From assembly GCF_937127095.1 (NCBI RefSeq), contig NZ_CAKZLP010000085.1, positions 1-64,000 of the forward strand: a DNA stretch of 64,000 bases, given 5' to 3'. Shown piece by piece: positions 44,370-53,542 of the stretch (position 1 is the first letter of the stretch; each line of letters starts with the position of its first letter). The notes under the pieces are model-generated. The model did not search any database. It saw only the letters and a list, made by a program, of their open reading frames with translations, and was not told the origin of the DNA. Origin of the DNA: an uncultured Amphritea sp. (lineage in GTDB: Bacteria; Pseudomonadota; Gammaproteobacteria; Pseudomonadales; Balneatricaceae). The position numbers were made by a program, and so were the translations under genes.

Positions 44370-44429
44370 GCCTAAATACGATGAAATGATTGTTAAAATG
44401 GATGATAATGACGCGACATGAGCAGTCCT

Positions 44430-44451
44430 GCGGCTTTGAACGCCGCTTTTT
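44430..44451 (+). terminator. Weak hairpin plus T-run ahead of tsaD
   Basis: GCGGC (44430-44434) pairs with GCCGC (44442-44446) over a 7-base loop and is followed by five Ts. It lies on the plus strand 30 bases before tsaD, where no plus-strand gene ends. Could be a leader attenuator or chance. Confidence 0.3.
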
Positions 44452-44481
44452 ATTCGTGATTTAGAGTGAGAACAGTCAACA

Positions 44482-45516
44482 ATGCGTGTGTTAGGAATCG
44501 AAACCTCCTGTGATGAAACCGGTGTGGCGATCTACGATAGCGAAACCGGGTTGTTGGGCGATGCGCTTTATAGCCAGGTTGCGATGCATGCAGAGTATGG
44601 GGGTGTTGTGCCGGAGCTGGCTTCCCGCGATCACGTTCGCAAACTGTTGCCGCTGATCAAAGAGGTGCTGGGTCAGGCGAATACCAGCGCGGCAGAACTG
44701 GACGCGGTGGCCTACACCGCAGGCCCCGGTCTTATCGGTGCGCTGATGGTGGGTGCTTCAACCGGCAGGGCGCTGGCGCTGGCCTGGGATATACCTGCGA
44801 TCGGTGTGCATCATATGGAAGGCCATCTGTTGGCGCCGATGCTGGAGGAGCATCCTCCTGAGTTTCCTTTTGTCGCATTGCTGGTCTCTGGCGGACACAC
44901 GCAATTAGTGCAGGTCGATGCAATCGGTGAATACACCTTGCTTGGCGAGTCTCTGGATGACGCAGCAGGGGAGGCGTTTGATAAAGCCGCTAAGATGCTG
45001 GGTCTTGACTATCCGGGTGGGCCTGAAGTGGCTCGTCTGGCCGCGCTGGGTGATCGGAAACGATTTCGCTTTCCACGCCCAATGACCGATCGTCCCGGGC
45101 TGGATCTTAGCTTTAGCGGCCTGAAAACCTTTACCCTGAATACCTCGAATGACCTACGGGTGGATGGGGTGCTGGCAGAAAAAGATCGTCGTGATATCGC
45201 CGCTGCTTTTGAAGAGGCGGTGGTTGAAACCCTGGCGATTAAATGTCGCCGTGCGCTGCAACAAACCGGATTTAAACAGCTGATCATTGCCGGTGGAGTG
45301 AGCGCTAACCAGCGGCTGCGTGACCGTCTTGAAGAGATGGTCGCAAAAGAACGGGCGAAACTGTTTTATGCCCGCCCCCGTTTTTGTACCGATAATGGTG
45401 CGATGATCGCCTATGCCGGTTGCCAGCGTCTGATGGCGGGACAGCGAAGTGACCTGTCTATTCAGTGTGTACCGCGCTGGCCGATGGACAGCCTTGAGCC
45501 TATCAAGCAGCCTTGA
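44482..45516 (+). CDS. tsaD: tRNA threonylcarbamoyladenosine transferase TsaD
   Basis: A 344-residue Kae1/Gcp family protein that, with TsaB and TsaE, places threonylcarbamoyl on A37 of ANN-decoding tRNAs. It begins MRVLGIETSCDETGVAIYD, has the metal-binding HxxxH in VHHMEGHL, VSGGHTQLV in the nucleotide site, and ends with the metal aspartate region FCTDNGAMIAYAG. Divergent from rpsU as in E. coli. Confidence 0.97.
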   Translation: MRVLGIETSCDETGVAIYDSETGLLGDALYSQVAMHAEYGGVVPELASRDHVRKLLPLIKEVLGQANTSAAELDAVAYTAGPGLIGALMVGASTGRALALAWDIPAIGVHHMEGHLLAPMLEEHPPEFPFVALLVSGGHTQLVQVDAIGEYTLLGESLDDAAGEAFDKAAKMLGLDYPGGPEVARLAALGDRKRFRFPRPMTDRPGLDLSFSGLKTFTLNTSNDLRVDGVLAEKDRRDIAAAFEEAVVETLAIKCRRALQQTGFKQLIIAGGVSANQRLRDRLEEMVAKERAKLFYARPRFCTDNGAMIAYAGCQRLMAGQRSDLSIQCVPRWPMDSLEPIKQP

Positions 45517-45548
45517 GCTAATAAAACTGTATAAGCAGCCCGTTGAGT

Positions 45549-46139
45549 TTAAAGCTGGCTTTCTTTGTTGTTTAACAGGTTGCGGATATTCTGATGATGA
45601 GTGGCAAGGATCAGACTGCTCATAATCATGATCGGTAGTAGCAACTGTGGAATAAAAATTCCGCAAATCAGCGGGCTGAGTAACGCCATGCTGACCGCTG
45701 CCAGAGATGAAATCCTGCGGATGGCTAATACGGTTAGCCACACGGCGCTCTGCGCCAGTGCCAGTCGATAATCGAGAAACAGGCAGCCACCGAGCATGGT
45801 GGCAACGCCTTTCCCTCCTCTGAAGCGCAGAAAAATCGACCAGACATGGCCGATCAGGGCTGATATCGCGACCAGTGACTGGTCAAACAGAGCAAGGTCT
45901 GCCCATTGGGCGATTGACACGGCCAGCATCCCTTTGCTGACATCACCGGTTAGTGTTAACAATGCTGCAGGTCGGTTTCCTGTACGTAAAACATTTGTTG
46001 CACCAGGATTACCCGAGCCCAGTTGACGAGGGTCTTCGATCCCCATAAAGTGACAAATGAGTACAGCATTAGGAATGGAACCCAGCAGATAGGCGATTAA
46101 CATAACGGTCAGCGTTGTGAGGCCCTCTGCTCCGATCAT
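45549..46139 (-). CDS. plsY: Glycerol-3-phosphate acyltransferase PlsY
   Basis: A 196-residue, five-helix membrane enzyme that transfers the acyl group from acyl-phosphate to glycerol-3-phosphate, the first step of phospholipid synthesis. Motifs are GSIPNAVLI, LGSGNPGATNVLRTG and RFRGGKGVATMLG. In E. coli plsY (ygiH) lies between tsaD and folB, and the same order is seen here. Convergent with tsaD, divergent from the DUF2845 gene. Confidence 0.95.
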   Translation of the reverse strand: MIGAEGLTTLTVMLIAYLLGSIPNAVLICHFMGIEDPRQLGSGNPGATNVLRTGNRPAALLTLTGDVSKGMLAVSIAQWADLALFDQSLVAISALIGHVWSIFLRFRGGKGVATMLGGCLFLDYRLALAQSAVWLTVLAIRRISSLAAVSMALLSPLICGIFIPQLLLPIMIMSSLILATHHQNIRNLLNNKESQL

Positions 46140-46236
46140 AGTCCTGTTCCGCTGTTTTCTTTAAAGTTAACTATTTTTTATAACGCACTTAGGCTCAGGA
46201 TGAAAGCGGTAAACGGTGCGGCTGAGGATTTCAGGG

Positions 46237-46551
46237 ATGAAGAAACGAATAGTGTTATCGTTGCTGCTATTGGCAAACAGCTGTGAAGCAGGATTCAGGA
46301 TGGAGGATGGTAGTCTGGTCGGCGCAGGTGATAATATCGATCAGCTCTATGATCACTGGGGTAAAGAGAGTCAGCGACTGGTGACTGAAAAGACCTGCAA
46401 TCGTATTATTGCGTTAAAGCGGGAGTATTGCTCTACTCGACGATTGATCTGGCAGCGTGATGGTCGTTATATGCTGGTGCAGGTGTCGGGGCGGATGATT
46501 ATAAAAACAGGCTGGACGCGTTCACAAAGAGAGCTTAAGGCCGCCTTTTAA
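46237..46551 (+). CDS. DUF2845-like exported protein
   Basis: A 104-residue protein starting at ATG 46237 with a signal peptide (KKRIVLSLLLLANSCEAGF). The mature part has the pattern FRMEDGSLVGAGDNIDQLYDHWGK, close to the DUF2845 arrangement. Two cysteines remain in the mature part (KTCNR and REYCSTRR). A GTG at 46216 is in frame but would extend the signal awkwardly. Function unknown. It lies between plsY (divergent) and folB. Confidence 0.65.
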   Translation: MKKRIVLSLLLLANSCEAGFRMEDGSLVGAGDNIDQLYDHWGKESQRLVTEKTCNRIIALKREYCSTRRLIWQRDGRYMLVQVSGRMIIKTGWTRSQRELKAAF

Positions 46552-46601
46552 ATATTTTTAGGGCAGACTGATAATGTTTGCTGGATTGTAAGGGTTTTGT
46601 C

Positions 46602-46958
46602 TTGGATATTGTGTACATTAAGGGTTTAAAGGTAGAGACCTTGATCGGCATCTACGATTGGGAACGAGAGATCCGTCAGACCGTCTGTCTGGATATTAAG
46701 ATGGCTACCGATATTCAACAAGCGGCAGCCGCTGAAGATATTGACAGTACTCTCAATTATAAGACGGTCTCCGATCGCCTGATCAGTTTTATAGAGACCA
46801 GTGAATTTTTGCTGGTGGAAACGATGGCTGAAGAGATTGCGCAGATTATTTTGCAAGAGTTTGGTGTCCGCTGGCTGAAGCTGAAACTGGGAAAACCCGG
46901 TGCAGTGCCGATGGCGGAGGATGTCGGTGTAATTATTGAACGGGGAGAGCGCTTCTGA
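46602..46958 (+). CDS. folB: Dihydroneopterin aldolase FolB
   Basis: Folate pathway enzyme converting dihydroneopterin to 6-hydroxymethyl-dihydropterin plus glycolaldehyde. The start is TTG 46602, with AAGGG 7 bases before it. This gives 118 residues beginning DIVYIKGLKVETLIGIYDWE, aligned with the E. coli start MDIVFIEQL. The catalytic lysine is in LKLGKPGAVP. An upstream TTG at 46578 is in frame but adds residues not seen in the family. Overlaps folK by one base. Confidence 0.95.
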   Translation: MDIVYIKGLKVETLIGIYDWEREIRQTVCLDIKMATDIQQAAAAEDIDSTLNYKTVSDRLISFIETSEFLLVETMAEEIAQIILQEFGVRWLKLKLGKPGAVPMAEDVGVIIERGERF

Positions 46959-47467
46959 TGGCTCAGGTGTTTGTAAGCATTGGTAGCAATACCGAACGTG
47001 AAGTCTATATTGAACGGTGCCTTGAGGCGCTGGATGCTAACTTTGAAAAGCTGGCGCTGTCGCCGGTTTATGAAAGTGCGCCGGTCGGTTTTGATGGAGA
47101 CAACTTCTACAATCTGGTGGCATCTTTTAAAACCGATTTGCCGGTAGGTGAGCTGAGCAAGAAACTGAAGATGATCGAGGATGATAACGGCCGTTGCCGG
47201 ACATCACCCAAGTTCAGTAGCCGTACCCTGGATATCGATATCCTCACCTATGATGCATTGATTGGCAATATTGATGGTGTCACTTTGCCTCGTGAGGAGA
47301 TTACTGAGAACGCCTTTGTGCTGTGGCCTTTAGCGGAACTGGCGCCTAAATCCCGGCATCCGGTTCTGGCTGAAACCTATCAGCAGTTATGGCTGGATTA
47401 CGATAAAACCAAACAGTCGCTACACCCGGTACCGTTTATCTGGCGCAAGAAGGATCTCTCCGCCTGA
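46958..47467 (+). CDS. folK: 6-hydroxymethyl-7,8-dihydropterin pyrophosphokinase FolK
   Basis: Transfers pyrophosphate from ATP to hydroxymethyl-dihydropterin, the step after FolB. The 169-residue protein has VFVSIGSNTERE at the start and the metal/ATP signature SSRTLDIDILTYD. Directly coupled to folB. Confidence 0.95.
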   Translation: MAQVFVSIGSNTEREVYIERCLEALDANFEKLALSPVYESAPVGFDGDNFYNLVASFKTDLPVGELSKKLKMIEDDNGRCRTSPKFSSRTLDIDILTYDALIGNIDGVTLPREEITENAFVLWPLAELAPKSRHPVLAETYQQLWLDYDKTKQSLHPVPFIWRKKDLSA

Positions 47468-47503
47468 TACAGGCCAGTCTATTCATGAAAAAGGAGTTAC
47501 ACG

Positions 47504-48100
47504 ATGGGAATGGGATCACTTATTTTTCTGGTTATTATTGCCGCGTTGGTATTCTATGTTGTGGCGATTTACAACCGCCTGGTGACACTGAAAAATCGCT
47601 ATGAAAACGGCTTTGCTCAAATCGATGTGCAGCTGAAACGTCGCTATGACCTGATACCTAATCTGGTGGAAACGGCTAAGGCATATCTTGAACATGAACG
47701 GGGCACGCTGGAAGCGGTTATTGCCGCCCGTAATGAGGCGATGGCAGGGCTTAAAGCTGCTGCAGCTGATCCGGGTAATGCGCAGGCGCTGTCGCAGTTG
47801 TCAAAGGCCGAAGGTGGTTTGCAGGGCGCTCTGGGCAAGCTCAGTATCGTGGTTGAGGCTTACCCTGAATTGAAAGCCGATACCAACATGCGTCAGTTGA
47901 GTGAGGAGTTAACTTCAACGGAAAACCGCGTCGCTTTTTCCCGTCAGGCGTTTAACGATGCAGTGACTGAATACAACAGCTACAAACAGAGCTTCCCGCC
48001 GGTTATTCTGGCGGGCACCTTTGGCCATGTGCGGGATGCGTCACTACTTGAATTTGCGGATCGGGAACAACTGCAAATCGCGCCTAAAGTTAGTTTCTGA
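47504..48100 (+). CDS. lemA: LemA family protein
   Basis: A 198-residue membrane-anchored helical protein. One N-terminal helix (residues 4-24) is followed by the family signature YNRLVTLKNRYENGFAQIDV and KRRYDLIPNLVETAKAYL. LemA proteins form coiled helical bundles of unknown activity and are often encoded next to M48 peptidases, as here (the protease begins 48 bases downstream). Confidence 0.95.
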   Translation: MGMGSLIFLVIIAALVFYVVAIYNRLVTLKNRYENGFAQIDVQLKRRYDLIPNLVETAKAYLEHERGTLEAVIAARNEAMAGLKAAAADPGNAQALSQLSKAEGGLQGALGKLSIVVEAYPELKADTNMRQLSEELTSTENRVAFSRQAFNDAVTEYNSYKQSFPPVILAGTFGHVRDASLLEFADREQLQIAPKVSF

Positions 48101-48148
48101 TTTGCCCGTCGCCGTCTGTGTGACACATATCTGAGATAGGGACGATCA

Positions 48149-50059
48149 ATGAATTTCTATGCGGCCCAGGACCAGGCCCGTAAGAGCAGTCGCTTTCTCC
48201 TGCTGCTCTTTATTCTGCTGAATATCGGCCTGGTCGTACTGATAAACCTGCTGTTTGCCTGGTATCTCTGGGTGAATGATGACCCTCTGGCGCTGCCCGA
48301 CCGGGTGTTTCTTGATTATCTTAGTTGGCAACGAATCGCTGTTGTAGCAAGTGCGATAGCGCTGTTGCTGCTTTTTGCTGCCTGGCTGAAATGGCTGGAT
48401 GTAAAAAAAGGTGGCGGGGCCGTTGCAGAGATGTTTGGTGGTCAGCAGGTGCAGCCTTTAACCCGGGATACGGCCGAGCGACGGTTAATCAACGTGGTTG
48501 AGGAGATGGCACTGGCTGCCGGGGTGCCTGTTCCACCAGTCTATGTGATGCGCAGTGAGATGGGAATCAATGCCTTTGCAGCCGGACTGGGGTTGACCGA
48601 TGCGGCGATCTGCGTGACCCGGGGGACGCTGGATAGTTTGAGCCGCGATCAGTTGCAGGGGGTGATTGCCCACGAGTTCAGTCATATTATTAATGGCGAT
48701 ATGCGTATCAATATGCGTTTGCTGGTGATGCTCCACGGGATGGTGTTTTTTGCTGAATTAGGTCGGGTGTTTGCCAGCAGTAAAACCAGTTGGTGGGCTG
48801 ACTCAACGAAGTCGCGCAGCTCCAGTCGTGGTTATCTGGTGCTGTTGGGGCTGGGGTTGATGGTGGTCGGCTGGTGTGGGGTGATGCTTGGTAATATGCT
48901 CAAAGCTGCCATCAGTCGGCAGCGGGAATTTCTCGCGGATGCCTCAGCGGTGCAGTTTACCCGCAACCCTGAAGGTATTGGCGGGGCGCTGAAAGTGATC
49001 GGTGGCAGTCGGTTTCAGGGGCATCTGAATCATCCGGAATGTCAGGAAGCCGGACACCTGTTTTTCTCTGCGGTGATGCCCGGCTGGCTCTGGTCTACGC
49101 ATCCTCCTCTGGATGTCCGGATTCGTAAGGTTGATCCCCGTTGGGACGGTCAATACCTCAAGCCGCAGCCTTCTATGGTGACTCCGGAGACCGATGTTGA
49201 TAAAACCTTAAAAGCCAATCGTCCCACCGCTCAGGTCATTGATAGTCTTATCGGCACCCTGGCAGGCGCGGAGTTGCTCGATTATGTCGGGCAGGACGGG
49301 GCAGGGGTGCCTGAAGAACTGCAATCATCTGATCATGACCTGTATCAACTGGCACGAGATCCTTATGATGCCCGGGTGGTGTTGCTGGGTTTGTTGATGG
49401 ATGGCGATAGCCAGATCAGGCGGCAGCAGTTTAAGCTGATTGCGGCAGAAGAATCGGCGCTGGCGGATCGTTTGTATCACTGTCTGGATCAGTTTCAAAC
49501 GCTATCCCGATCTGAGTATTTGCAACTGATTCAACTGGCCCTGCCGGCCCTTAAGTCGCAGTCAGCCAATCAGTACAAAGCGTTCAAGCGGTTATTGTTG
49601 CAGGTTGTTAAGGCGGATCAGCAGATCGATCTGTTTGAGTGGGTGTTGTATCAGTTGGTGAGTCGCTTTTGTGATGCTCATTTTGGCGCGGTGCGTAAAC
49701 GGGAAAATCGTTACAACAGTATTGATTCCCTGTCTGAGCACTATGCCGTGGTTATCTCGATGCTGGCTTATCATGGTGAAACATCCGATGAGATGACTCT
49801 CAAAGCATTTAACCGTGGCGCAGGCGTTGCCGGGCTTTATATGTTGCAACCCGTTCCCCTGTCTGAATGCACCCGGGAGGCTTTCGCTGCAGCGGTAACA
49901 GAGTTGGCTGCGGCCACACCGTTTGTGCGCCAGCGGATGCTTAAAGGGATGGTTCAGGTGGTGCGCCACGATGGCAGGATTGTGGCGGTTGAGCGTGAAC
50001 TGATAACCGCAGTCGCCGCGGTAATGGAGAGTCCGCTGGTCGGTCTGGACGAGGATTAA
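48149..50059 (+). CDS. M48 family zinc metallopeptidase with long C-terminal region
   Basis: A 636-residue protein. Two membrane helices lie near residues 18-40 and 58-75, and the zinc site HEFSH is in GVIAHEFSHIINGDMR, with a further helix pair after it and the third zinc ligand in REFLADASAVQFTR. This part resembles HtpX. The C-terminal 270 residues are not part of HtpX. The last stretch (about residues 600-630, MLKGMVQVVRHDGRIVAVEREL) looks TerB-like. Probably an inner-membrane quality-control protease acting with LemA. Confidence 0.9.
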   Translation: MNFYAAQDQARKSSRFLLLLFILLNIGLVVLINLLFAWYLWVNDDPLALPDRVFLDYLSWQRIAVVASAIALLLLFAAWLKWLDVKKGGGAVAEMFGGQQVQPLTRDTAERRLINVVEEMALAAGVPVPPVYVMRSEMGINAFAAGLGLTDAAICVTRGTLDSLSRDQLQGVIAHEFSHIINGDMRINMRLLVMLHGMVFFAELGRVFASSKTSWWADSTKSRSSSRGYLVLLGLGLMVVGWCGVMLGNMLKAAISRQREFLADASAVQFTRNPEGIGGALKVIGGSRFQGHLNHPECQEAGHLFFSAVMPGWLWSTHPPLDVRIRKVDPRWDGQYLKPQPSMVTPETDVDKTLKANRPTAQVIDSLIGTLAGAELLDYVGQDGAGVPEELQSSDHDLYQLARDPYDARVVLLGLLMDGDSQIRRQQFKLIAAEESALADRLYHCLDQFQTLSRSEYLQLIQLALPALKSQSANQYKAFKRLLLQVVKADQQIDLFEWVLYQLVSRFCDAHFGAVRKRENRYNSIDSLSEHYAVVISMLAYHGETSDEMTLKAFNRGAGVAGLYMLQPVPLSECTREAFAAAVTELAAATPFVRQRMLKGMVQVVRHDGRIVAVERELITAVAAVMESPLVGLDED

Positions 50060-50111
50060 GCCTGGCTCCGGGTGAACGTATAAATACAATCTTAGTTACT
50101 TTAGATGGATT

Positions 50112-50852
50112 TTAGTGACTATAGAGTGATTTTCCGCCATCCACGGCGATAATCTGCCCGGTTATAAAGGTCTGGCTGGCTAGAAAAACCACCGCCTGGG
50201 CAATATCTTCCGGTGTTCCCGCCCGCTTGAGCAGTGTTTTATCCACAATGGCGCGCTGCTCTTCAGGGCTGATTGCGGCGTCTTGTTCTGGCCAGAGTAT
50301 CGGCCCTGGGGCAACACCGTTGACGCGCACCTCCGGGGCCAGCTCTTTAGCCAGACTGATGGTCATCATCTGTAATCCCGCCTTAGCAATTGAATAGATC
50401 GGGTAACCGGGCATCGCTCTCTGAGCATGGATATCAATCAGATTAATAATACTGCCCTGTTGCTGTCTGAGTGACGCTGCCAGCTTAGCTGAGAGAAAAT
50501 AAGCGGCTTTGAGGTTGCTGTTGACCAGATCATCCCATTGCTGCTCAGTGCTTTGCTCAAGCGGCGTCGGGTAAAATGAGGACGCATTATTGATTAGCAG
50601 ATCGATCTGTCCCCAGCAGCACAGTGCCTGATCGGCTAATGTTGAGACTTCGACGCTATTGTTCAGATCAGCCTGTAATACTCTGACGCTATCCGGCTTT
50701 AATTCGTTTAACTCCAGCGCCAGTTGATTCGCCGCGTCAAGTGAGTGATGACAGTGAACAATAATCCGGTATCCCTGTTGCCATAACTGGCGGGCAATGG
50801 TGGCGCCAATTCTTCGTGCCGCACCGGTAATCAGGGCTACAGGCTGCGTCAT
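50112..50852 (-). CDS. SDR family pteridine reductase (FolM-like)
   Basis: A 246-residue short-chain dehydrogenase. The nucleotide loop is ALITGAARRIGATIARQL; the Arg-rich TGAARRIG form is typical of pteridine reductases. The catalytic YSIAK and NNASSFYPTPL are also present. It may reduce dihydromonapterin or dihydrofolate, in keeping with folB/folK 3 kb away. It overlaps cca by 4 bases. Specificity is inferred. Confidence 0.85.
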   Translation of the reverse strand: MTQPVALITGAARRIGATIARQLWQQGYRIIVHCHHSLDAANQLALELNELKPDSVRVLQADLNNSVEVSTLADQALCCWGQIDLLINNASSFYPTPLEQSTEQQWDDLVNSNLKAAYFLSAKLAASLRQQQGSIINLIDIHAQRAMPGYPIYSIAKAGLQMMTISLAKELAPEVRVNGVAPGPILWPEQDAAISPEEQRAIVDKTLLKRAGTPEDIAQAVVFLASQTFITGQIIAVDGGKSLYSH

Positions 50853-51973
50853 ATTGAGACTCCGACAATCTGTTGCTGACAGATCTGCAGTTGAGCCTGA
50901 TTGATCGCTTTGCCGAGTGCCTTGCCTTTGAAACCCTGCGCCATCAATTGAGCCGGGTCAACCTGCTGTAGTCGTTGCAGTAGCAGGGGGAGTTCTGTTT
51001 TTGCAGTGATCGAATTATCGGTGATCAGAGAGCAGCCCTCCAGTAGTAGATCGAGGTGTTCGCTGCGACGCAAAAGGTCGAGGTTCTTTATCAACTCTAG
51101 TCGCTGACCAGCGTTAAGCTGGGTGAATCGACACAGTTGATCAGCCTGGCTGCTGAACTGCAGCGCCAGATCACGATAGGCATTGGGGCTGCGGTGAGTG
51201 TCGCAAAAGGTTTTAATCTTCTCACTGCGAAGCTCGGCGTTCGTTGCCGCGAAGGCGCTGCGAAGGAGTACAGCGAACCTGACCCGGGCATCGGCGGGTT
51301 TGCTGATCGCCGTAAGAGTTTGTTGATCATTCACGGCGGTAATCAGTTCAGGAAACAGTATCTGCAGCGCGTTCGCTTGCTTCAGGGTTAGCAGGAACTG
51401 CTGCGGTGTCTTTTCACCCAGCGCACGCTGGAACTCCTGCCACACTCTTTCGGCGGTCAGGTGCTCGAGCTCATCGCCTGCTGCCAGGTGTTGCATCAAT
51501 AGCAGTGTTTCGGGGGCAACGGTGAAGCCCAGGTGGGCATAGCGGGCCTGAAAACGGGCGACCCGGATGACCCGCAGAGGGTCTTCAGAGAAGGCGGGTG
51601 AGACATGGCGCAGCAGCTTTTGTTGCAGATCGTGCTGGCCATTATAAGGGTCGATGATGTTGCCATCATCGTCCATGGCCATGGCGTTGATGGTCAGATC
51701 CCGGCGGATCAGATCCTCTTCGAGGGTGACTTCAGGGCTGGCGTGATAATGAAATCCGGTATAGCCTTTGCCAGACTTGCGTTCGGTGCGGGCCAGGGCA
51801 TACTCTTCACCGCTGTCCGGGTGGATAAATACAGGAAAGTCTTTGCCGACGGGGCGGAATCCCTGTTGTAACATCAGTTCAGGGGTTGCCCCGACCACAA
51901 CCCAGTCGCGGTCGTACACCGGATACCCCAGAAGTGTGTCCCGGACTGCTCCGCCTACCAGATAGATTTGCAT
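50849..51973 (-). CDS. cca: CCA tRNA nucleotidyltransferase, without HD domain
   Basis: Adds or repairs the CCA end of tRNAs. The start ATG 51973 gives 374 residues beginning MQIYLVGGAVRDTLLG, as in E. coli (MKIYLVGGAVRDALLG). An upstream in-frame ATG would add 23 residues absent from the family. DRDWVVVGATPE carries the catalytic acids, and EEDLIRRDLTINAMA is conserved. E. coli Cca is 412 residues with a C-terminal HD phosphohydrolase domain. Here the region that should hold the HD histidines (about residues 225-260) reads NDQQTLTAISKPADARVRFA with no HD pair, so only nucleotidyltransferase activity is expected. Confidence 0.93.
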   Translation of the reverse strand: MQIYLVGGAVRDTLLGYPVYDRDWVVVGATPELMLQQGFRPVGKDFPVFIHPDSGEEYALARTERKSGKGYTGFHYHASPEVTLEEDLIRRDLTINAMAMDDDGNIIDPYNGQHDLQQKLLRHVSPAFSEDPLRVIRVARFQARYAHLGFTVAPETLLLMQHLAAGDELEHLTAERVWQEFQRALGEKTPQQFLLTLKQANALQILFPELITAVNDQQTLTAISKPADARVRFAVLLRSAFAATNAELRSEKIKTFCDTHRSPNAYRDLALQFSSQADQLCRFTQLNAGQRLELIKNLDLLRRSEHLDLLLEGCSLITDNSITAKTELPLLLQRLQQVDPAQLMAQGFKGKALGKAINQAQLQICQQQIVGVSI

Positions 51974-51980
51974 TCTTGGG

Positions 51981-52307
51981 TTATTCAGCGCTATTGGAAC
52001 ACTGCTCAGGACGGCTGGTTTGCCAGAGTTCAAAGCCGCCATCTAAACTGTACACCTGGTCAAACCCCTGCTGGATCAGAAAGCCGGCAGCCGACTGACT
52101 ACTGAAACCGTGATAGCAGCAGACGATCACCGGTGTATCCATATCGGCAGACTGGATAAAATCGTGCAGGGTGTCATTGCTCAGGTGAACGGCATCCTTG
52201 ATATGGTTTTGTTGATAGCTTTGTGGGTCGCGGATATCAGCGACTACCGCACCCTCTGCGATCAGCTTTTCAGCCCTGACGATGTCGATACATTCAAAGT
52301 TGTCCAT
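51981..52307 (-). CDS. glpE: Thiosulfate sulfurtransferase GlpE (rhodanese)
   Basis: A 108-residue single-domain rhodanese. The active-site loop is VCCYHGFSSQ, where the cysteine before YHG is the sulfur carrier as in E. coli GlpE (CYHGNSS). ADIRDPQSY is the conserved N-terminal motif. Its start overlaps the apaH stop by one base, and cca begins 7 bases after its stop, so it is part of the minus-strand run from lptD to the SDR gene. Confidence 0.92.
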   Translation of the reverse strand: MDNFECIDIVRAEKLIAEGAVVADIRDPQSYQQNHIKDAVHLSNDTLHDFIQSADMDTPVIVCCYHGFSSQSAAGFLIQQGFDQVYSLDGGFELWQTSRPEQCSNSAE

Positions 52308-53128
52308 CAGTTGCCGTACCTCATTTTGCTATTTACAGTGAACAGTTGTTGATCTTCCAGTCGCAGTGCCGTCAGTTTATTCCCCCAGACGCAGCCGGTG
52401 TCGATAGCAAAGACGTTGTGTCGGTCAGCTCTGCCTTCCAGCGCGGCCCAGTGGCCGAAGATGACCCGGCTCTCCTGTAACGTTTTACCCTCATGGCTGA
52501 ACCAGGGCAGGAAGCCGGTTGGCTGACTGGCGAGTGTACCTTTGGCGGAAAACTCCATTCGGCCTTTGCTGTCGCAAAAGCGCATGCGGGTAAAATAGTT
52601 GGTAATAGTCCTGAGCCGGTCGAAACCTTCCAGTTTTCCAGACCAGCAGGCTGGCTGGTTGCCATACATCCGCTTGAAAAACTCAGAGCCCAGGGTGCTT
52701 TGCAGCACGGTTTCAACCTCTTTTGCCCGTTTATGGGCTTTTTCCAGCGACCACTGGGGTGGGATGCCTGCATGCACCATGGTAAAGCCCAGCTGTTTAT
52801 CGGTAATTAACAACGGTTGACCGCGCAGCCACTTCATCAGCTGTTTGGCTTCGGGGGCTTTCAGCAGATCATGAAAAGTGTCAGAGCGTTTGGGTCTGAT
52901 GGCACCGCTATACACTGCCAGCATATGCAGGTCATGGTTGCCCAGGGTGACTGTAACCCGGTCACGAATGCTGTAAAGGAAACGGATGGTTTCAAGGGAT
53001 TTAGGCCCCCGGTTGACCAGATCTCCGGCTAGCCAGAGCTGGTCAGTTTCGCTGAACGCTATTGTTTCCAACAGTGACTGCAGTTCATCATAACAGCCCT
53101 GAATATCGCCGATCGCATAGGTGGCCAT
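52307..53128 (-). CDS. apaH: Symmetrical diadenosine tetraphosphatase ApaH
   Basis: Cleaves Ap4A to two ADP. The 273-residue PPP-family phosphatase has the metal motifs GDIQGCYDEL, GDLVNRGPKS and GNHDLHML. Complete and of family length (E. coli 280). It follows apaG by 8 bases. Confidence 0.96.
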   Translation of the reverse strand: MATYAIGDIQGCYDELQSLLETIAFSETDQLWLAGDLVNRGPKSLETIRFLYSIRDRVTVTLGNHDLHMLAVYSGAIRPKRSDTFHDLLKAPEAKQLMKWLRGQPLLITDKQLGFTMVHAGIPPQWSLEKAHKRAKEVETVLQSTLGSEFFKRMYGNQPACWSGKLEGFDRLRTITNYFTRMRFCDSKGRMEFSAKGTLASQPTGFLPWFSHEGKTLQESRVIFGHWAALEGRADRHNVFAIDTGCVWGNKLTALRLEDQQLFTVNSKMRYGN

Positions 53129-53136
53129 GAAACTCC

Positions 53137-53523
53137 TCAGTGCAGCGCGTTCGGCAAAGCCAGGGTGAATGGCTCGATATCCGCATTGAATGTCTGGCCG
53201 TCATTAGTTTTCATCTGATAATGCCCCTGCATGCTACCGACCCGTGTAGCTAACACTGTACCACTGGTGTAGCTATAACTCTGTTGGGGCTCGATAACCG
53301 GTTGCTCACCGATCACGCCTTCACCTTCAACTTCCTGAACCAGTTCATCCCCGTCGACAATCAGCCAGCGGCGGCGCATTAGCTGAACCGGATGAGGGTC
53401 ATGATTGGTGATAGTAATGTGATAGGAGAAAACATAGCGCTTTTTTTCCGGATCGGATTGCTCCGGAAGATAGGCGGTTTCCACATTGATCGCGATGTTA
53501 TGAGGTATCTCTGAGAGGATCAT
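53137..53523 (-). CDS. apaG: ApaG protein
   Basis: A 128-residue all-beta protein of the ApaG/DUF525 family. Conserved segments are YVFSYHITITNHDPHPVQL, RRRWLIVDGD and the glycine-rich GVIGEQPVIEPQQSYSYTSG. ApaG is linked to cobalt/magnesium homeostasis and may bind phosphates; no enzyme activity is settled. Located between rsmA and apaH as in E. coli. Confidence 0.96.
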   Translation of the reverse strand: MILSEIPHNIAINVETAYLPEQSDPEKKRYVFSYHITITNHDPHPVQLMRRRWLIVDGDELVQEVEGEGVIGEQPVIEPQQSYSYTSGTVLATRVGSMQGHYQMKTNDGQTFNADIEPFTLALPNALH

Positions 53524-53542
53524 ATAGTTTCGTTATAAGTTG

